A stretch of 64,000 nt of DNA. Origin: Pedobacter westerhofensis (GTDB lineage Bacteria; Bacteroidota; Bacteroidia; Sphingobacteriales; Sphingobacteriaceae). The notes under the pieces are model-generated. The model had not been told where the DNA came from. It ran no database searches and saw only the letters and a program-made list of their open reading frames with translations. Below, piece after piece: positions 32,337 to 41,467 of the stretch; position 1 is the stretch's first letter, and the number at the start of each line of letters is the position of its first letter. Position numbers and translations under genes: made by a program. Location: the NCBI RefSeq assembly GCF_900182595.1, contig NZ_FXTN01000008.1:124001-188000 (forward strand). Reading direction: 5' to 3'.

Positions 32337-32371
32337 CTTAACATTAACTTAACATTGTCTTACTACTTTTG
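32337..32371 (+). promoter_or_regulatory. Pho-box-like array and promoter of the DUF47-pit operon
   Basis: CTTAACA at 32337 and 32348, followed by the related CTTACTA at 32359, gives three 7-base direct repeats at an exact 11-base period. PhoB/PhoP regulators bind direct repeats of this period. An exact -7 element TACTTTTG (32364-32371) overlaps the end, and no -33 TTTG is present, which fits an activator-dependent promoter. Confidence 0.75.
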
Positions 32372-32391
32372 TACCATATTTTATTGTTAAC

Positions 32392-33033
32392 ATGAATAAC
32401 ATCTTTAAGTTCTTTACACCAAAAGACAAAAAGTTCCAACCTCTTTTTGAACAAGCCGGAAATAATGTTTTAAAAATCTCTGAGGCACTTTTTCTTGCGC
32501 TGAGCACGAAAGACTTGGAAAAGAGAAAAGAATATATCAAAGAAATTGAGCGTTTAGAACACGTTGGAGATGATATTACCCACTCTATCTTCCTTGAACT
32601 CAGCAAAAATTTCATCACACCATTCGACAGGGAAGATATCCATGCCCTGGCAAGTGCCGTGGATGATATTGCAGATTATATTCATGCGTCCGCTACCAAT
32701 ATCGAATTGTATAACATCAAGAATATTGGTGATGCGATGATTAAACTTGCAGAACTACTGGTAGAAATGTGTACGGATTTAGACAAGGCGATCAGGGAAC
32801 TGAGAAGTTTTAAAAATATTCGCGTTATCGCTGATGCATGTGTACGTATCAACAGCGGTGAAAATCAGGCAGACTATGTTTGTAATCTGGCTATTGCAAG
32901 ATTATTTGAATTTGAAACCAATGCTATTGAACTGATTAAACAAAAAGAAGTTCTGCAAACACTTGAAATGGCAACAGATAAATGTGAAGATGCCGCAAAT
33001 GTGTTGGAATCTATCCTGGTTAAGAACGCTTAA
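32392..33033 (+). CDS. DUF47-family (PhoU-like) phosphate transport regulator
   Basis: A 213-residue all-helical protein of the DUF47/TIGR00153 family, related to PhoU. Conserved words are EIERLEHVGDDITHSIFLEL and TPFDREDIHALASAVDDIAD (each about 20 residues in the central helices), with metal-binding acidic residues E/DxxxD. Members accompany Pit transporters and are thought to modulate transport. It lies 12 bases upstream of the transporter gene, in one operon, behind a Pho-box-like promoter. Confidence 0.93.
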   Translation: MNNIFKFFTPKDKKFQPLFEQAGNNVLKISEALFLALSTKDLEKRKEYIKEIERLEHVGDDITHSIFLELSKNFITPFDREDIHALASAVDDIADYIHASATNIELYNIKNIGDAMIKLAELLVEMCTDLDKAIRELRSFKNIRVIADACVRINSGENQADYVCNLAIARLFEFETNAIELIKQKEVLQTLEMATDKCEDAANVLESILVKNA

Positions 33034-33045
33034 AAAATCATAAAA

Positions 33046-34056
33046 ATGGTAACTACCTTATTGGTTGTTGTAATAATACTGGCTATTGGTTTTGACTATA
33101 TCAATGGTTTTCACGATGCGGCCAACTCCATCGCAACGGTTGTGTCTACTAAAGTCCTCACACCTTTTCAGGCGGTACTCTGGGCGGCACTGTTCAATTT
33201 TGCTGCATACTTCTATTTTACTGATCATAAGGTAGCCAATACAATCGCCAAAACAGTCCTTGAACAATATATCACCTTAGAAGTGATTCTTGCGGGACTT
33301 GTGGCAGCAATATTATGGAACCTGTTTACCTGGTGGTATGGTATTCCTTCCAGCTCCTCACATACGCTGCTGGGCGGTTTTGCCGGTGCAGGAATGGCGA
33401 AAGCTGCCTCAATGGGCGCCAGTGCCATGGCAGCGATCAACTTTGCGCCAATTCTGAAAGTAGTTGCCTTTATTGTGCTGGCACCGGTAATCGGTATGTT
33501 TATTTCAGTAATCATCTCCATTATCCTGCTGCATCTTGCCAAAAATGCCAGACCGTCAGTGGCTGAGTGGTGGTTTAAGAAATTACAGCTGGTTTCATCA
33601 GCAGCATTAAGCTTTACGCACGGAGGAAACGATGCGCAAAAGGTAATGGGTATTATATACGTTGCCATGGTTGCATCTAATGTACTCAAAACTGGTGACG
33701 CCATGCCAGAATGGATTCCTATTTCCTGCTATGCGGCGATTTCACTGGGCACCATGAGCGGCGGGTGGAAGATTGTTAAAACCATGGGTTCCAAGATCAC
33801 CAAGGTGAATGCCTTTGAAGGTGTAGCGGCAGAGACTGCCGGTGCAGTAACCTTAGGTTTAACCGAACACTTTGGTATCCCTGTATCTACTACGCATACG
33901 ATCACGGGTTCCATTGTAGGTGTTGGTCTGCTAAAACGTGTTTCTGCAGTAAGATGGGGCGTAACAGTAAACCTATTGTGGGCCTGGGTATTAACTATAC
34001 CGGTATCTGCAACCCTCGCAGCTGTTATTTACAGCATTATCCATTTATTGACCTAA
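33046..34056 (+). CDS. pit: PiT-family inorganic phosphate transporter
   Basis: A 336-residue inner-membrane transporter with about ten hydrophobic segments. The two PiT signature repeats are present: GFHDAANSIATVVSTKVLTP near residue 21 and GGNDAQKVMG near 194. The motif WGIPSSSSHTLLGG in variant form (WYGIPSSSSHTLLGG, about 100) and its repeat GIPVSTTHTITGSIVG (about 278) are also seen. It moves phosphate with a cation symport. It is co-transcribed with the DUF47 regulator. Confidence 0.95.
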   Translation: MVTTLLVVVIILAIGFDYINGFHDAANSIATVVSTKVLTPFQAVLWAALFNFAAYFYFTDHKVANTIAKTVLEQYITLEVILAGLVAAILWNLFTWWYGIPSSSSHTLLGGFAGAGMAKAASMGASAMAAINFAPILKVVAFIVLAPVIGMFISVIISIILLHLAKNARPSVAEWWFKKLQLVSSAALSFTHGGNDAQKVMGIIYVAMVASNVLKTGDAMPEWIPISCYAAISLGTMSGGWKIVKTMGSKITKVNAFEGVAAETAGAVTLGLTEHFGIPVSTTHTITGSIVGVGLLKRVSAVRWGVTVNLLWAWVLTIPVSATLAAVIYSIIHLLT

Positions 34057-34084
34057 CTGCTTTCAGCCAGGAAATTGCAAACGC

Positions 34085-34951
34085 TTAAAAAGCGATTGTA
34101 TAACTGATCCGGGCACCTGCAGATTTTGGCTGTTCCCATCTAGGGCCATCTTTGATCAGGCGAACAGCTTCGTCATCAAATTCTTTTGCAACACCTTTCT
34201 CTATTCTGATTTCTGAGGGATTACCTTCGGCATCTATCCCAAAACTGAGTTCCACAAATTTACCGGTACTGCCGTTCTTAGTGAAGGCATTATGGTCGGT
34301 AATATACGTATCAAGACTGGCCCATCCTCCAACCGGAGCAGTTGCAGCCGGCAATACTGAAGCTATCCTTGCATTTACTTTACTGGCAGCCACCTGTGTT
34401 CCTGCCTTAGCAGTGTCCTGTTTTACGCCCTGTACATCTGCCGACAATGCAGCGTCCACTTGTACCGGCTGGTTCTCCATTTTCCTTCTGGGACTGATCT
34501 GGCCAACACCAACAGGTTTTGGGTTAGCTGCATAATCCTCAGTTACCGCAGAATCAGGTAATGATGCTGAGGGCGCAATATTTACTTCTATGTTTTTTGG
34601 TTGATTTTTGAGCTTTGCAATTTCGGTACGGCGTTCCTGCTCGCGCATAAAGAAAATAATGCTCACTGAGATAAACATCACCGCGGCAGCAGCAGCAATG
34701 CTGAGACGCTGCCAGGTATATACACTTTCTTTTTTAGCTACCTGCTGCTGGCCGATACGCTCATACAATTGTTTTTGCAGCAGGGAAACATTTTGCGAAG
34801 CGCGCTTTGGTGATTCGCTGAGCCCGGCCAGTGCCTGCGCAACAAAGGGATCTTCAAGGGCCTGCTTCTCAATCCGGTGCATAGCTTTGCTGTCTAGCTT
34901 ACCATCCAGGTAATCTTCCAGTAATTCTATATCTAACCAATCGTTATTCAC
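34085..34951 (-). CDS. Anti-sigma factor with C-terminal TonB-like domain
   Basis: A 288-residue membrane protein. The N-terminal cytoplasmic part (about 1-85; LEDYLDGKLDSKAMHRIEKQ) looks like a zinc-less anti-sigma domain. One membrane segment lies at about 88-105 (AAAAAVMFISVSIIFFM). A disordered Pro/Ala/Gln-rich periplasmic linker follows, and a TonB C-terminal-type domain (about 208-288; FVELSFGIDAEGNPSEIRIEKG cut by family pattern, ISYTIAF at the end) closes the protein. It overlaps the ECF sigma gene by 8 bases, so the pair is coupled. It probably holds the sigma factor at the membrane until a periplasmic signal arrives. Confidence 0.8.
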   Translation of the reverse strand: MNNDWLDIELLEDYLDGKLDSKAMHRIEKQALEDPFVAQALAGLSESPKRASQNVSLLQKQLYERIGQQQVAKKESVYTWQRLSIAAAAAVMFISVSIIFFMREQERRTEIAKLKNQPKNIEVNIAPSASLPDSAVTEDYAANPKPVGVGQISPRRKMENQPVQVDAALSADVQGVKQDTAKAGTQVAASKVNARIASVLPAATAPVGGWASLDTYITDHNAFTKNGSTGKFVELSFGIDAEGNPSEIRIEKGVAKEFDDEAVRLIKDGPRWEQPKSAGARISYTIAF

Positions 34952-35522
34952 TGCTATTTTTTTCTATACAAATTTTTAAATTCCTTTTGCCGTTTTGAAT
35001 ATAGCTCTTTACTTTGAGCATTTCATAACCGGTAATCTCGGCAACTTCCTTATAACATTTTTCCTGCAGATAAAACAGGTCTACACTAATCTTTTGTTCT
35101 ACCGGCAGGGTATCCATGCACTTCTCCATAATGCTGAGCTGTGTCTCTTTGGTGTCTTCGATATCAAGATGCACAAAATCGGCATTTTCCACAAAAACAT
35201 CATCGATAGATACAGTATCATGTTTAGACATTTTTCGCAGCGCCATCAAACAATGGTTCCGTGTAAGCACGTGCAGCCAGCTTTTGAAGTTTTGTACCTC
35301 ATGGAGCCGCAGTTTGAGCACCAGTTCTTCAAAGATCTGCATTACTGCGTCTTTACTGGCCTCCTCGTCTTTAAAATAAGACAGGCACACACCATAAACG
35401 AGGTGCATGTACCGGTTATACAGCACACCAAGCAGCTCCAGGCTTCCCGTACTTTTATACTGGGCTATGAGCGCTGCATCATCCTGGTTAGTAGTTCCGG
35501 CTGTATTCTTTATAAATTTCAA
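34944..35522 (-). CDS. ECF-type RNA polymerase sigma factor
   Basis: A 192-residue sigma-70 family protein with only regions 2 and 4. Region 2 covers about 22-95 (LYNRYMHLVYGVCLSYFKDE, NFKSWLHVLTRNHCLMALRK). Region 4 covers about 130-185 (LPVEQKISVDLFYLQEKCYK, VAEITGYEMLKVKSYIQNGK). A 30-residue acidic linker joins them. The next gene encodes a membrane anti-sigma protein and overlaps by 8 bases, the standard arrangement for regulated ECF factors. Target genes cannot be told from this window. Confidence 0.92.
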   Translation of the reverse strand: MKFIKNTAGTTNQDDAALIAQYKSTGSLELLGVLYNRYMHLVYGVCLSYFKDEEASKDAVMQIFEELVLKLRLHEVQNFKSWLHVLTRNHCLMALRKMSKHDTVSIDDVFVENADFVHLDIEDTKETQLSIMEKCMDTLPVEQKISVDLFYLQEKCYKEVAEITGYEMLKVKSYIQNGKRNLKICIEKNSSE

Positions 35523-35645
35523 AGTATATATGAAGGAAAATTCTTGTCAAGTATAAAAATATTTTCCGACTGATTTATAGAAATTATGAAAGTTAGTGCA
35601 AATGGCCAGAGATTTGCTTAATATTGAATATATTATATATCAATA

Positions 35646-36434
35646 ATGAATCAAATTAAATCTCTGGCGATTGCTTTTTCTGCCATCATTTTGCTGAGTT
35701 ACAACGTTAACGGCCAGTCTAAATTAGGCACACTGCTTAAAAAAGTTACCACTACACAAAAGGCAGGCGGAAAAACAACAACCACTACCACCACTACTAC
35801 AACTACCGCAGCCAAACCTACTACACTGGAAATTGGAACAGGGATTAAAGAAGCGCTGGAAGTTGGGATTTCCAGGGGAGCCGACCTGCTGTCAGCAAAA
35901 GATGGTTACCTGGGCAACATCGCCGTGAAGATTCTTTTCCCTCCTGAGGCACAAAAAGTTGAAAAAACACTGCGCAGCCTTGGTTTGGGATCACTGGCCG
36001 ACAACGTTATCACGAGTTTAAACCGCGCGGCTGAAGATGCAGCGAAAGAAGCAAAGCCGATCTTTGTTTCTGCCATCAAGCAAATGACGGTTACTGATGC
36101 AACCAATATCCTTCTTGGAAACCAAAACTCTGCTACAGAATATTTTAAAAAGGCCACAACAGCACAGCTGATGGAGAAATTTAAACCGGTAATCGCCGGC
36201 AGCCTTGAAAAGGTAGGGGCAACAAAATATTGGGGCACCGCTACAGGCCAGTATAACAAACTGCCTATGGTAACGAAGGTAAATACTGATCTGTCTGACT
36301 ATACTACGCAAAAAGCTATCGAGGGCATGTTTATACAGGTGGCGCAGGAAGAACTAACGATAAGGAATAATATTGGCGCACGCTCCTCTACATTATTGCA
36401 AAAGGTGTTTGGCTATGCCGATCAGCTTAAATAA
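35646..36434 (+). CDS. DUF4197-domain secreted protein
   Basis: A 262-residue exported protein. A signal peptide covers about 1-23 (ending NVNGQ). It is followed by a stretch of eleven consecutive threonines and then the DUF4197 domain (about 58-262; IKEALEVGISRGADLL, DATNILLGNQNSATEYFKK, IEGMFIQVAQEELTIRNN). The family is common in Bacteroidota and Proteobacteria; its function is unknown to me. It is transcribed alone and divergent from the ECF sigma operon (123 bases between starts). Confidence 0.9.
   Translation: MNQIKSLAIAFSAIILLSYNVNGQSKLGTLLKKVTTTQKAGGKTTTTTTTTTTTAAKPTTLEIGTGIKEALEVGISRGADLLSAKDGYLGNIAVKILFPPEAQKVEKTLRSLGLGSLADNVITSLNRAAEDAAKEAKPIFVSAIKQMTVTDATNILLGNQNSATEYFKKATTAQLMEKFKPVIAGSLEKVGATKYWGTATGQYNKLPMVTKVNTDLSDYTTQKAIEGMFIQVAQEELTIRNNIGARSSTLLQKVFGYADQLK
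35775..35807 (+). repeat. Poly-threonine coding repeat
   Basis: Eleven consecutive ACN codons (mixed ACA, ACC, ACT) encode a Thr tract after the signal peptide. The mixed codons make slippage less likely than in a pure repeat, so length should be fairly stable. Confidence 0.8.
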
Positions 36435-36575
36435 TGATAAAGCAGTGAAATGGTAATGTAGCCTCCTGATTAATGTTGTAGCTGATAAAAGCCTGACAAG
36501 CTTGATAAAAAAAACAATTACTCATAAAAAAAAGCTACTTTTATAGAGAACAATTACGAATAACATACAGGTATA

Positions 36576-37823
36576 TTGGATTTTAAAGATTTTAATTTTA
36601 ACCCCGATCTTTTAGAGGGTTTATTAGCGATGGGTTTCAGAAATGCAACTCCGATACAACAGGAAGCGATTCCACTCATCCTTGCGAAAAAAGACTTAAT
36701 AGCGTGTGCTCAAACAGGTACTGGTAAAACAGGAGCCTATCTGCTGCCGGTCATGAATATGATCAGCCAGACAGAGAACCGCCATAATAACACACTCATT
36801 CTTGCGCCTACACGTGAACTAGCGCAGCAGATAGACCTTCAGGTAGAAGCATTGTCCTATTTTACTAATATCAGTTCTTTAACTGTGTATGGGGGTGGTG
36901 ACGGGATTGCTTACGAACAGCAAAAACGCAGTATGCGTGAGGGTGTAGATATCATTATTGCCACACCAGGCAGGCTGATCTCACATCTTTCCTCAGGTTT
37001 ACTGAAGCTGGACCAGCTGCAGCACCTTGTACTGGATGAAGCTGACAGAATGCTGGACATGGGTTTCTATGATGACATCATGCGCATTGTAAGTTTCCTT
37101 CCGGAGAAACGCCAGACGGTACTTTTCTCGGCAACGATGCCTCCGAAAATCAGAAAGCTGGCCAGCAGCCTGCTGCATGAGCCTGAACAAATCAGCATTG
37201 CCATTTCTAAACCGGCAGCAGGTATTAACCAGCAGGCCTACCTTGTGCATGATGCACAGAAGGTGAAACTGCTGACAGAGCTGATGAAAAATGTGGAATA
37301 CCCGAGTATCCTGATCTTTGCCTCTACAAAAGAAAAGGTAAAAAATCTTGGCAAGGTTTTCCGCGGACTGGGCTTTAAAGCTGAAGCTTTTCACTCAGAC
37401 CTGGATCAGAAAGAACGGGAAGCGATCTTATCAGAGTTTAAGAACAAACGTGTGCCTGTACTGATCGGAACTGATGTATTATCAAGGGGTATCGACGTAG
37501 AAGGTATTTCGCTGGTAATCAACTTTGATGTGCCGCATGACCCTGAAGATTATATCCACAGGATTGGGCGTACCGCCAGGGCTGCTACTACCGGAACAGC
37601 AATAACTTTAGTAAACGACAAAGACAAACGCAAGTTTGCCAACATAGAAAAACTAATCGGGAAGACAATCGACAGGATGCCATTACCGGAGCATCTGGGA
37701 GAGGCACCTGCAGAAGGTGAAGCCCCGGCATCGGGCGACCGCAAACCGGAACAGAGAAAGCCTCAGCGCAAATTCTGGAAGAAGAAACCCAAGACTGCCG
37801 GCAGCGCGCCCAAGTCTGAATAA
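36576..37823 (+). CDS. rhlE: DEAD-box RNA helicase (RhlE-like)
   Basis: A 415-residue DEAD-box ATP-dependent RNA helicase. The Q motif is near GFRNATPIQQEAIP. Motif I is AQTGTGKTGAYLLP, motif Ia PTRELAQQ, motif II VLDEADRMLDMGF, motif III FSATMP, motif IV-V ILIFASTK and GTDVLSRGIDVEG, and motif VI HRIGRTARA. A basic C-terminal tail (about 370-415; RKPQRKFWKKKPK) probably helps RNA binding. It likely takes part in ribosome assembly or RNA turnover. The frame begins with TTG at 36576 (MDFKDFNF), which matches family N-termini; there is no better ATG. Confidence 0.93.
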   Translation: MDFKDFNFNPDLLEGLLAMGFRNATPIQQEAIPLILAKKDLIACAQTGTGKTGAYLLPVMNMISQTENRHNNTLILAPTRELAQQIDLQVEALSYFTNISSLTVYGGGDGIAYEQQKRSMREGVDIIIATPGRLISHLSSGLLKLDQLQHLVLDEADRMLDMGFYDDIMRIVSFLPEKRQTVLFSATMPPKIRKLASSLLHEPEQISIAISKPAAGINQQAYLVHDAQKVKLLTELMKNVEYPSILIFASTKEKVKNLGKVFRGLGFKAEAFHSDLDQKEREAILSEFKNKRVPVLIGTDVLSRGIDVEGISLVINFDVPHDPEDYIHRIGRTARAATTGTAITLVNDKDKRKFANIEKLIGKTIDRMPLPEHLGEAPAEGEAPASGDRKPEQRKPQRKFWKKKPKTAGSAPKSE

Positions 37824-37829
37824 CATTGA

Positions 37830-37861
37830 ACAGGAGCAACAAATTTGCTCCTGTTTTTTTT
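37830..37861 (+). terminator. Rho-independent terminator of rhlE
   Basis: A 10-base stem (ACAGGAGCAA / TTGCTCCTGT) is followed by a run of eight or more T. It lies between rhlE and rarA, so rarA probably has its own promoter. Confidence 0.9.
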
Positions 37862-37873
37862 ATCTTTACTGTT

Positions 37874-39154
37874 ATGCAAAACCTACCTCCATTAGCAGAA
37901 CGTATGCGTCCGCACAATCTGGATGAGTATGTTGGCCAAAAACACCTGGTAGGGCCAGACGCCGTTTTGCGTAAGGCCATACAAAGCGGTCAGCTGCCAT
38001 CGATGATCTTCTGGGGTCCTCCGGGCGTTGGCAAAACTACTTTGGCTTTTATTATTTCACAGACGCTCGACCGCCCTTTCTTTAATTTAAGCGCCATTAA
38101 CTCCGGTGTAAAAGATATCCGCGAGGTGATTGATAAAGCAGCACTGCTAAAAGACAGCCTGTTGGGTTTGCCTATTTTGTTTATTGATGAGATACACCGC
38201 TTTAGCAAATCACAGCAGGACAGTCTGCTGGGTGCAGTAGAACGAGGATTGGTGACCCTCATTGGGGCAACTACAGAGAATCCTTCTTTCGAAGTCATCT
38301 CCGCACTACTTTCCCGCTGTCAGGTGTATATCCTCAAATCTTTGGATGAGGATGAGCTCTCCGGTTTACTGCATACCGCAATTCGTGAAGATGTATTGTT
38401 GAAGGAGAAGAAAATCACAATAAAAGACCACGAAGCACTGATCCGCCTGTCTGGTGGTGATGCCAGGAAGCTCCTGAACGTACTGGAAATTGCAGTAAAC
38501 GGAATTGGCGGCAAGACCATTGTATTGACCAACGAAAATGTACTGGAGCATGCCCAGCAAAATCTTGCCTTGTATGATAAAGCTGGCGAACAGCACTATG
38601 ATATCATCTCAGCCTTTATTAAATCTATCAGGGGAAGTGATCCCAATGCGGCAGTGTACTGGCTGGCCAGGATGATTGAGGGCGGTGAAGACCCTTTATT
38701 TATCGCCCGCCGCCTGCTGATCCTTGCCTCCGAAGATATCGGCAATGCCAACCCCAACGCGCTGCTACTGGCCAACAATTGTTTTCAGGCGGTAAATGTA
38801 ATCGGTTACCCTGAGGCCAGGATTATTCTTGCCCAGGCCGTTACTTACCTGGCTTCTTCAGTGAAGAGCAATGCCTCTTACGAAGCCATCAACCATGCAC
38901 AGCAGCTGGTGAAACAGACAGGCAACCTCCCTGTTCCGCTGCATATCAGGAACGCGCCTACCAAGCTGATGAAAAATATAGGTTATGGTAAAGACTATAA
39001 ATACTCACATGGTTATGAAGGAAATTTTGCTGCCCAGGAATATTTACCTGAACTGATCAGCGGCACAAAATTATATGACCCCGGAAAAAATCCGGCAGAA
39101 GATAAGCTGAGAGAAAAACTCAGGCAGAACTGGAAAGACAAATACAATTACTAA
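37874..39154 (+). CDS. rarA: Replication-associated recombination protein A (RarA/MgsA)
   Basis: A 426-residue AAA+ ATPase acting at stalled replication forks. It begins MQNLPPLAERMRPHNLDEYV, the standard RarA start. Walker A is WGPPGVGKTTLAF, Walker B is LFIDEIHRFSK, the sensor region includes LIGATTENPSFEV, and the C-terminal tetramerisation region (LVKQTGNLPVPLHIRNAP) is present. The frame is open from 37826, but that extension overlaps the rhlE terminator, so ATG 37874 is used. The next gene starts 2 bases after its stop. Confidence 0.96.
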   Translation: MQNLPPLAERMRPHNLDEYVGQKHLVGPDAVLRKAIQSGQLPSMIFWGPPGVGKTTLAFIISQTLDRPFFNLSAINSGVKDIREVIDKAALLKDSLLGLPILFIDEIHRFSKSQQDSLLGAVERGLVTLIGATTENPSFEVISALLSRCQVYILKSLDEDELSGLLHTAIREDVLLKEKKITIKDHEALIRLSGGDARKLLNVLEIAVNGIGGKTIVLTNENVLEHAQQNLALYDKAGEQHYDIISAFIKSIRGSDPNAAVYWLARMIEGGEDPLFIARRLLILASEDIGNANPNALLLANNCFQAVNVIGYPEARIILAQAVTYLASSVKSNASYEAINHAQQLVKQTGNLPVPLHIRNAPTKLMKNIGYGKDYKYSHGYEGNFAAQEYLPELISGTKLYDPGKNPAEDKLREKLRQNWKDKYNY

Positions 39155-39156
39155 AT

Positions 39157-40632
39157 ATGTTCTCAACATTTTTACACCACCAGTGGATTGGTTTCTGGAG
39201 ATCAAGAAATAAAGGCGGAACTATTGCGGCACAGGTGATCCTGGGTTTTTTCGCAATTTATCTTATTGGGGTATGCTTTCTGGTAGGTTTTGTAATGGAA
39301 GACCTGATTGATAAGTTCCTGCCCGGGCGCGATGTCTTTACCGTATTCAATGGCATAATCCTTTATTATTTTGCCATTGATTTTATCGTACGCCTGCAGA
39401 TACAGGAATTACCCACCCTGGCGATTACGCCCTACCTGCATCTGAATATCTCCAAAAGGAAGCTGCTGAACTTCCTGCAGATCAGGTCTCTGCTGTCGGT
39501 GATCAACATTTTTCCCCTCATCATTTTCTTTCCCTTTTGCATCCGGAATATCGGGCTTGAATATGGAATTTTTGCGTGCGTAATATACCTGAGCAGTATA
39601 TTCTCTCTGGTCATATTTAACAATTATGCTGCACTATATTTCAAAAGGGTTTCGGCAGAAAACATTAAAATCGTTATCCCTGCCATTCTGGCTTTGGCAA
39701 TTGTTGGCGGACTCGAATACCTGCATATATTTTCTATAGCGGCATTTTCTGATGAGCTTTTCAGTTTTATTGCCACTCATCCGGCCGCAGGCTGCGTTTT
39801 CCCGGCACTTGCCATCTCGATCTTTCTGATCAACGACAGGTATCTCAAAAACAATCTTTATCTGGAGAACCTCAGATCGGCTGAGGAAAAGAAATCCAGT
39901 ACAGACTACCCCTTTCTGGACAGGTTCGGTGCGGCAGGTACGCTGGCAGCACTGGAGATCAAACTCATTTTAAGAAACAGACGCCCTAAGGCTACGGTGA
40001 CCAAGGCTTTGCTCCTCTTGTTTTATGGTTTCATCTTTTATAAAGGGGATCTGATTGCCTCCAGTCAATTTGGGAAGATGCTTTTTCCAGCGGTGTTCAT
40101 GACAGGCAATACAATTCTGATTTATGGACAGTTTATGTTTGGCTGGCAGGCGGCCGAATTTGATGGAATATTGGCAAACAGCGTGAACATCAAAGATTTT
40201 TTCAGGGCAAAGCTGATCCTGCTGACAATCTCAGCATCGTTGCTAACGGTACTCACTACATTTTATGCCTATCTCAGCTGGAAGATCCTGATTTTACATC
40301 TTGCAGCATACCTGTATAATATTGGGGTAAGCAGCATCGTTGTGCTCTATTTTGCCACAAGAAATTACAAATACATTGACATCAGCAAGGGAGCGCAGTT
40401 CAACTGGGAAGGCGTCAGTGCTTCAACGATGCTGCTTGCACTTCCAATCCTTTTATCACCTTATCTGATTTACTTCCCCCTCTCCCTGATTGGACCATAC
40501 TGGGGGCTGCTGGGCATCACTTTTCTGGGCATAGCAGGTTTAATTACGCGGAAATTCTGGATCAGTTTTCTGGCGAACGAATTTCAGAAGAGAAAACATC
40601 AGATTGCCGCAGGCTTTAGAGAAAGATCATGA
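39157..40632 (+). CDS. DUF5687 family membrane protein (ABC exporter permease)
   Basis: A 491-residue integral membrane protein with about ten hydrophobic segments, in the DUF5687 family of Bacteroidota. It overlaps the following ATPase gene by 4 bases, which makes it the permease of an ABC-2-type exporter. Examples of membrane segments are AAQVILGFFAIYLIGVCFLV, IKIVIPAILALAIVGGL and LLLALPILLSPYLIYFPLSL. The substrate is unknown. It starts 2 bases after rarA, so read-through from rarA is possible. Confidence 0.88.
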   Translation: MFSTFLHHQWIGFWRSRNKGGTIAAQVILGFFAIYLIGVCFLVGFVMEDLIDKFLPGRDVFTVFNGIILYYFAIDFIVRLQIQELPTLAITPYLHLNISKRKLLNFLQIRSLLSVINIFPLIIFFPFCIRNIGLEYGIFACVIYLSSIFSLVIFNNYAALYFKRVSAENIKIVIPAILALAIVGGLEYLHIFSIAAFSDELFSFIATHPAAGCVFPALAISIFLINDRYLKNNLYLENLRSAEEKKSSTDYPFLDRFGAAGTLAALEIKLILRNRRPKATVTKALLLLFYGFIFYKGDLIASSQFGKMLFPAVFMTGNTILIYGQFMFGWQAAEFDGILANSVNIKDFFRAKLILLTISASLLTVLTTFYAYLSWKILILHLAAYLYNIGVSSIVVLYFATRNYKYIDISKGAQFNWEGVSASTMLLALPILLSPYLIYFPLSLIGPYWGLLGITFLGIAGLITRKFWISFLANEFQKRKHQIAAGFRERS

Positions 40633-41324
40633 TTATAGAAATAAACAAACTAAAAAAAACATATGCCGGCCGTACGGTTACTGACATTGAGCAGCTGACA
40701 ATCGGCGCAGGAGAAACTGTAGGGGTTATCGGTAACAATGGTGCAGGAAAAACTACGCTCTTTAGGATGTTGCTTGATCTCATACGCCCTGATTCCGGAG
40801 AGATTTTGTCGAAGGGAAAGAATGTAGCTGATAATGATCAGTGGAAGCAGTATACTGCCTCTTACCTCGATGAAGGCTTTTTAATTGATTACCTCACCCC
40901 CGAAGAATATTTTATTTTTATCGGCAGCCTGCATCAGATGAAAAGCCGCGAGGTAATGGATTACCTGCATAGATATGAAGAATTTTTTAATGCTGAGATC
41001 CTTGACAGGGGAAAGTATATCAGGGACTTTTCAAAGGGCAACCAAAACAAGATCGGTATAACTGCAGCACTTATGCAGCAGCCGGAATTGCTGGTACTGG
41101 ACGAGCCTTTTGCAAATCTTGACCCAACTACACAGATCAGGCTGAAAGCCAATATTAAATCACTGAAGTCAGGCACGCTGACCACATTGATCTCCAGCCA
41201 TGACCTCAATCATGTAACCGATGTTTGTGACAGGATCATCCTGTTCGAAAAGGGCAGGGTAATCAAGGATATTTACACCAATGAGAATACGCTGGAAGAA
41301 CTGGAAGCCTACTTTTCTCAATAG
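40629..41324 (+). CDS. ABC transporter ATP-binding protein
   Basis: A 231-residue ABC ATPase. Walker A is GNNGAGKTTLFRM, the signature motif is RDFSKGNQNKIGI (a diverged LSGGQ, typical of this exporter group), Walker B is LLVLDEPFANLD, and the switch histidine is in SSHDLNHV. It pairs with the overlapping DUF5687 permease. The diverged signature (FSKGNQ) is common in ABC-2 exporter ATPases of the CcmA type. Confidence 0.95.
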   Translation: MIIEINKLKKTYAGRTVTDIEQLTIGAGETVGVIGNNGAGKTTLFRMLLDLIRPDSGEILSKGKNVADNDQWKQYTASYLDEGFLIDYLTPEEYFIFIGSLHQMKSREVMDYLHRYEEFFNAEILDRGKYIRDFSKGNQNKIGITAALMQQPELLVLDEPFANLDPTTQIRLKANIKSLKSGTLTTLISSHDLNHVTDVCDRIILFEKGRVIKDIYTNENTLEELEAYFSQ

Positions 41325-41432
41325 TGTACACAATTGTAGTCAGCAGCAAAAGGAAGCATGACAGAACCGCATGAGCCGAAATGTAATATACTTGTGTTTA
41401 TACAATAAATGAACAAAATCTCAACTTGGCAT

Positions 41433-41440
41433 TACCTTTG
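41433..41440 (+). promoter_or_regulatory. -7 promoter element of the OmpA-like gene
   Basis: TACCTTTG is an exact match to TAnnTTTG and lies 28 bases before the ATG at 41468. No TTTG -33 element was found at the usual distance. Confidence 0.5.
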
Positions 41441-41467
41441 TTTTAGTCCGGAGATTAACAAACAATT

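Noticed and set aside
37826..37873. Longer RarA start
   Set aside because: It overlaps the rhlE terminator hairpin and adds residues absent from the family.
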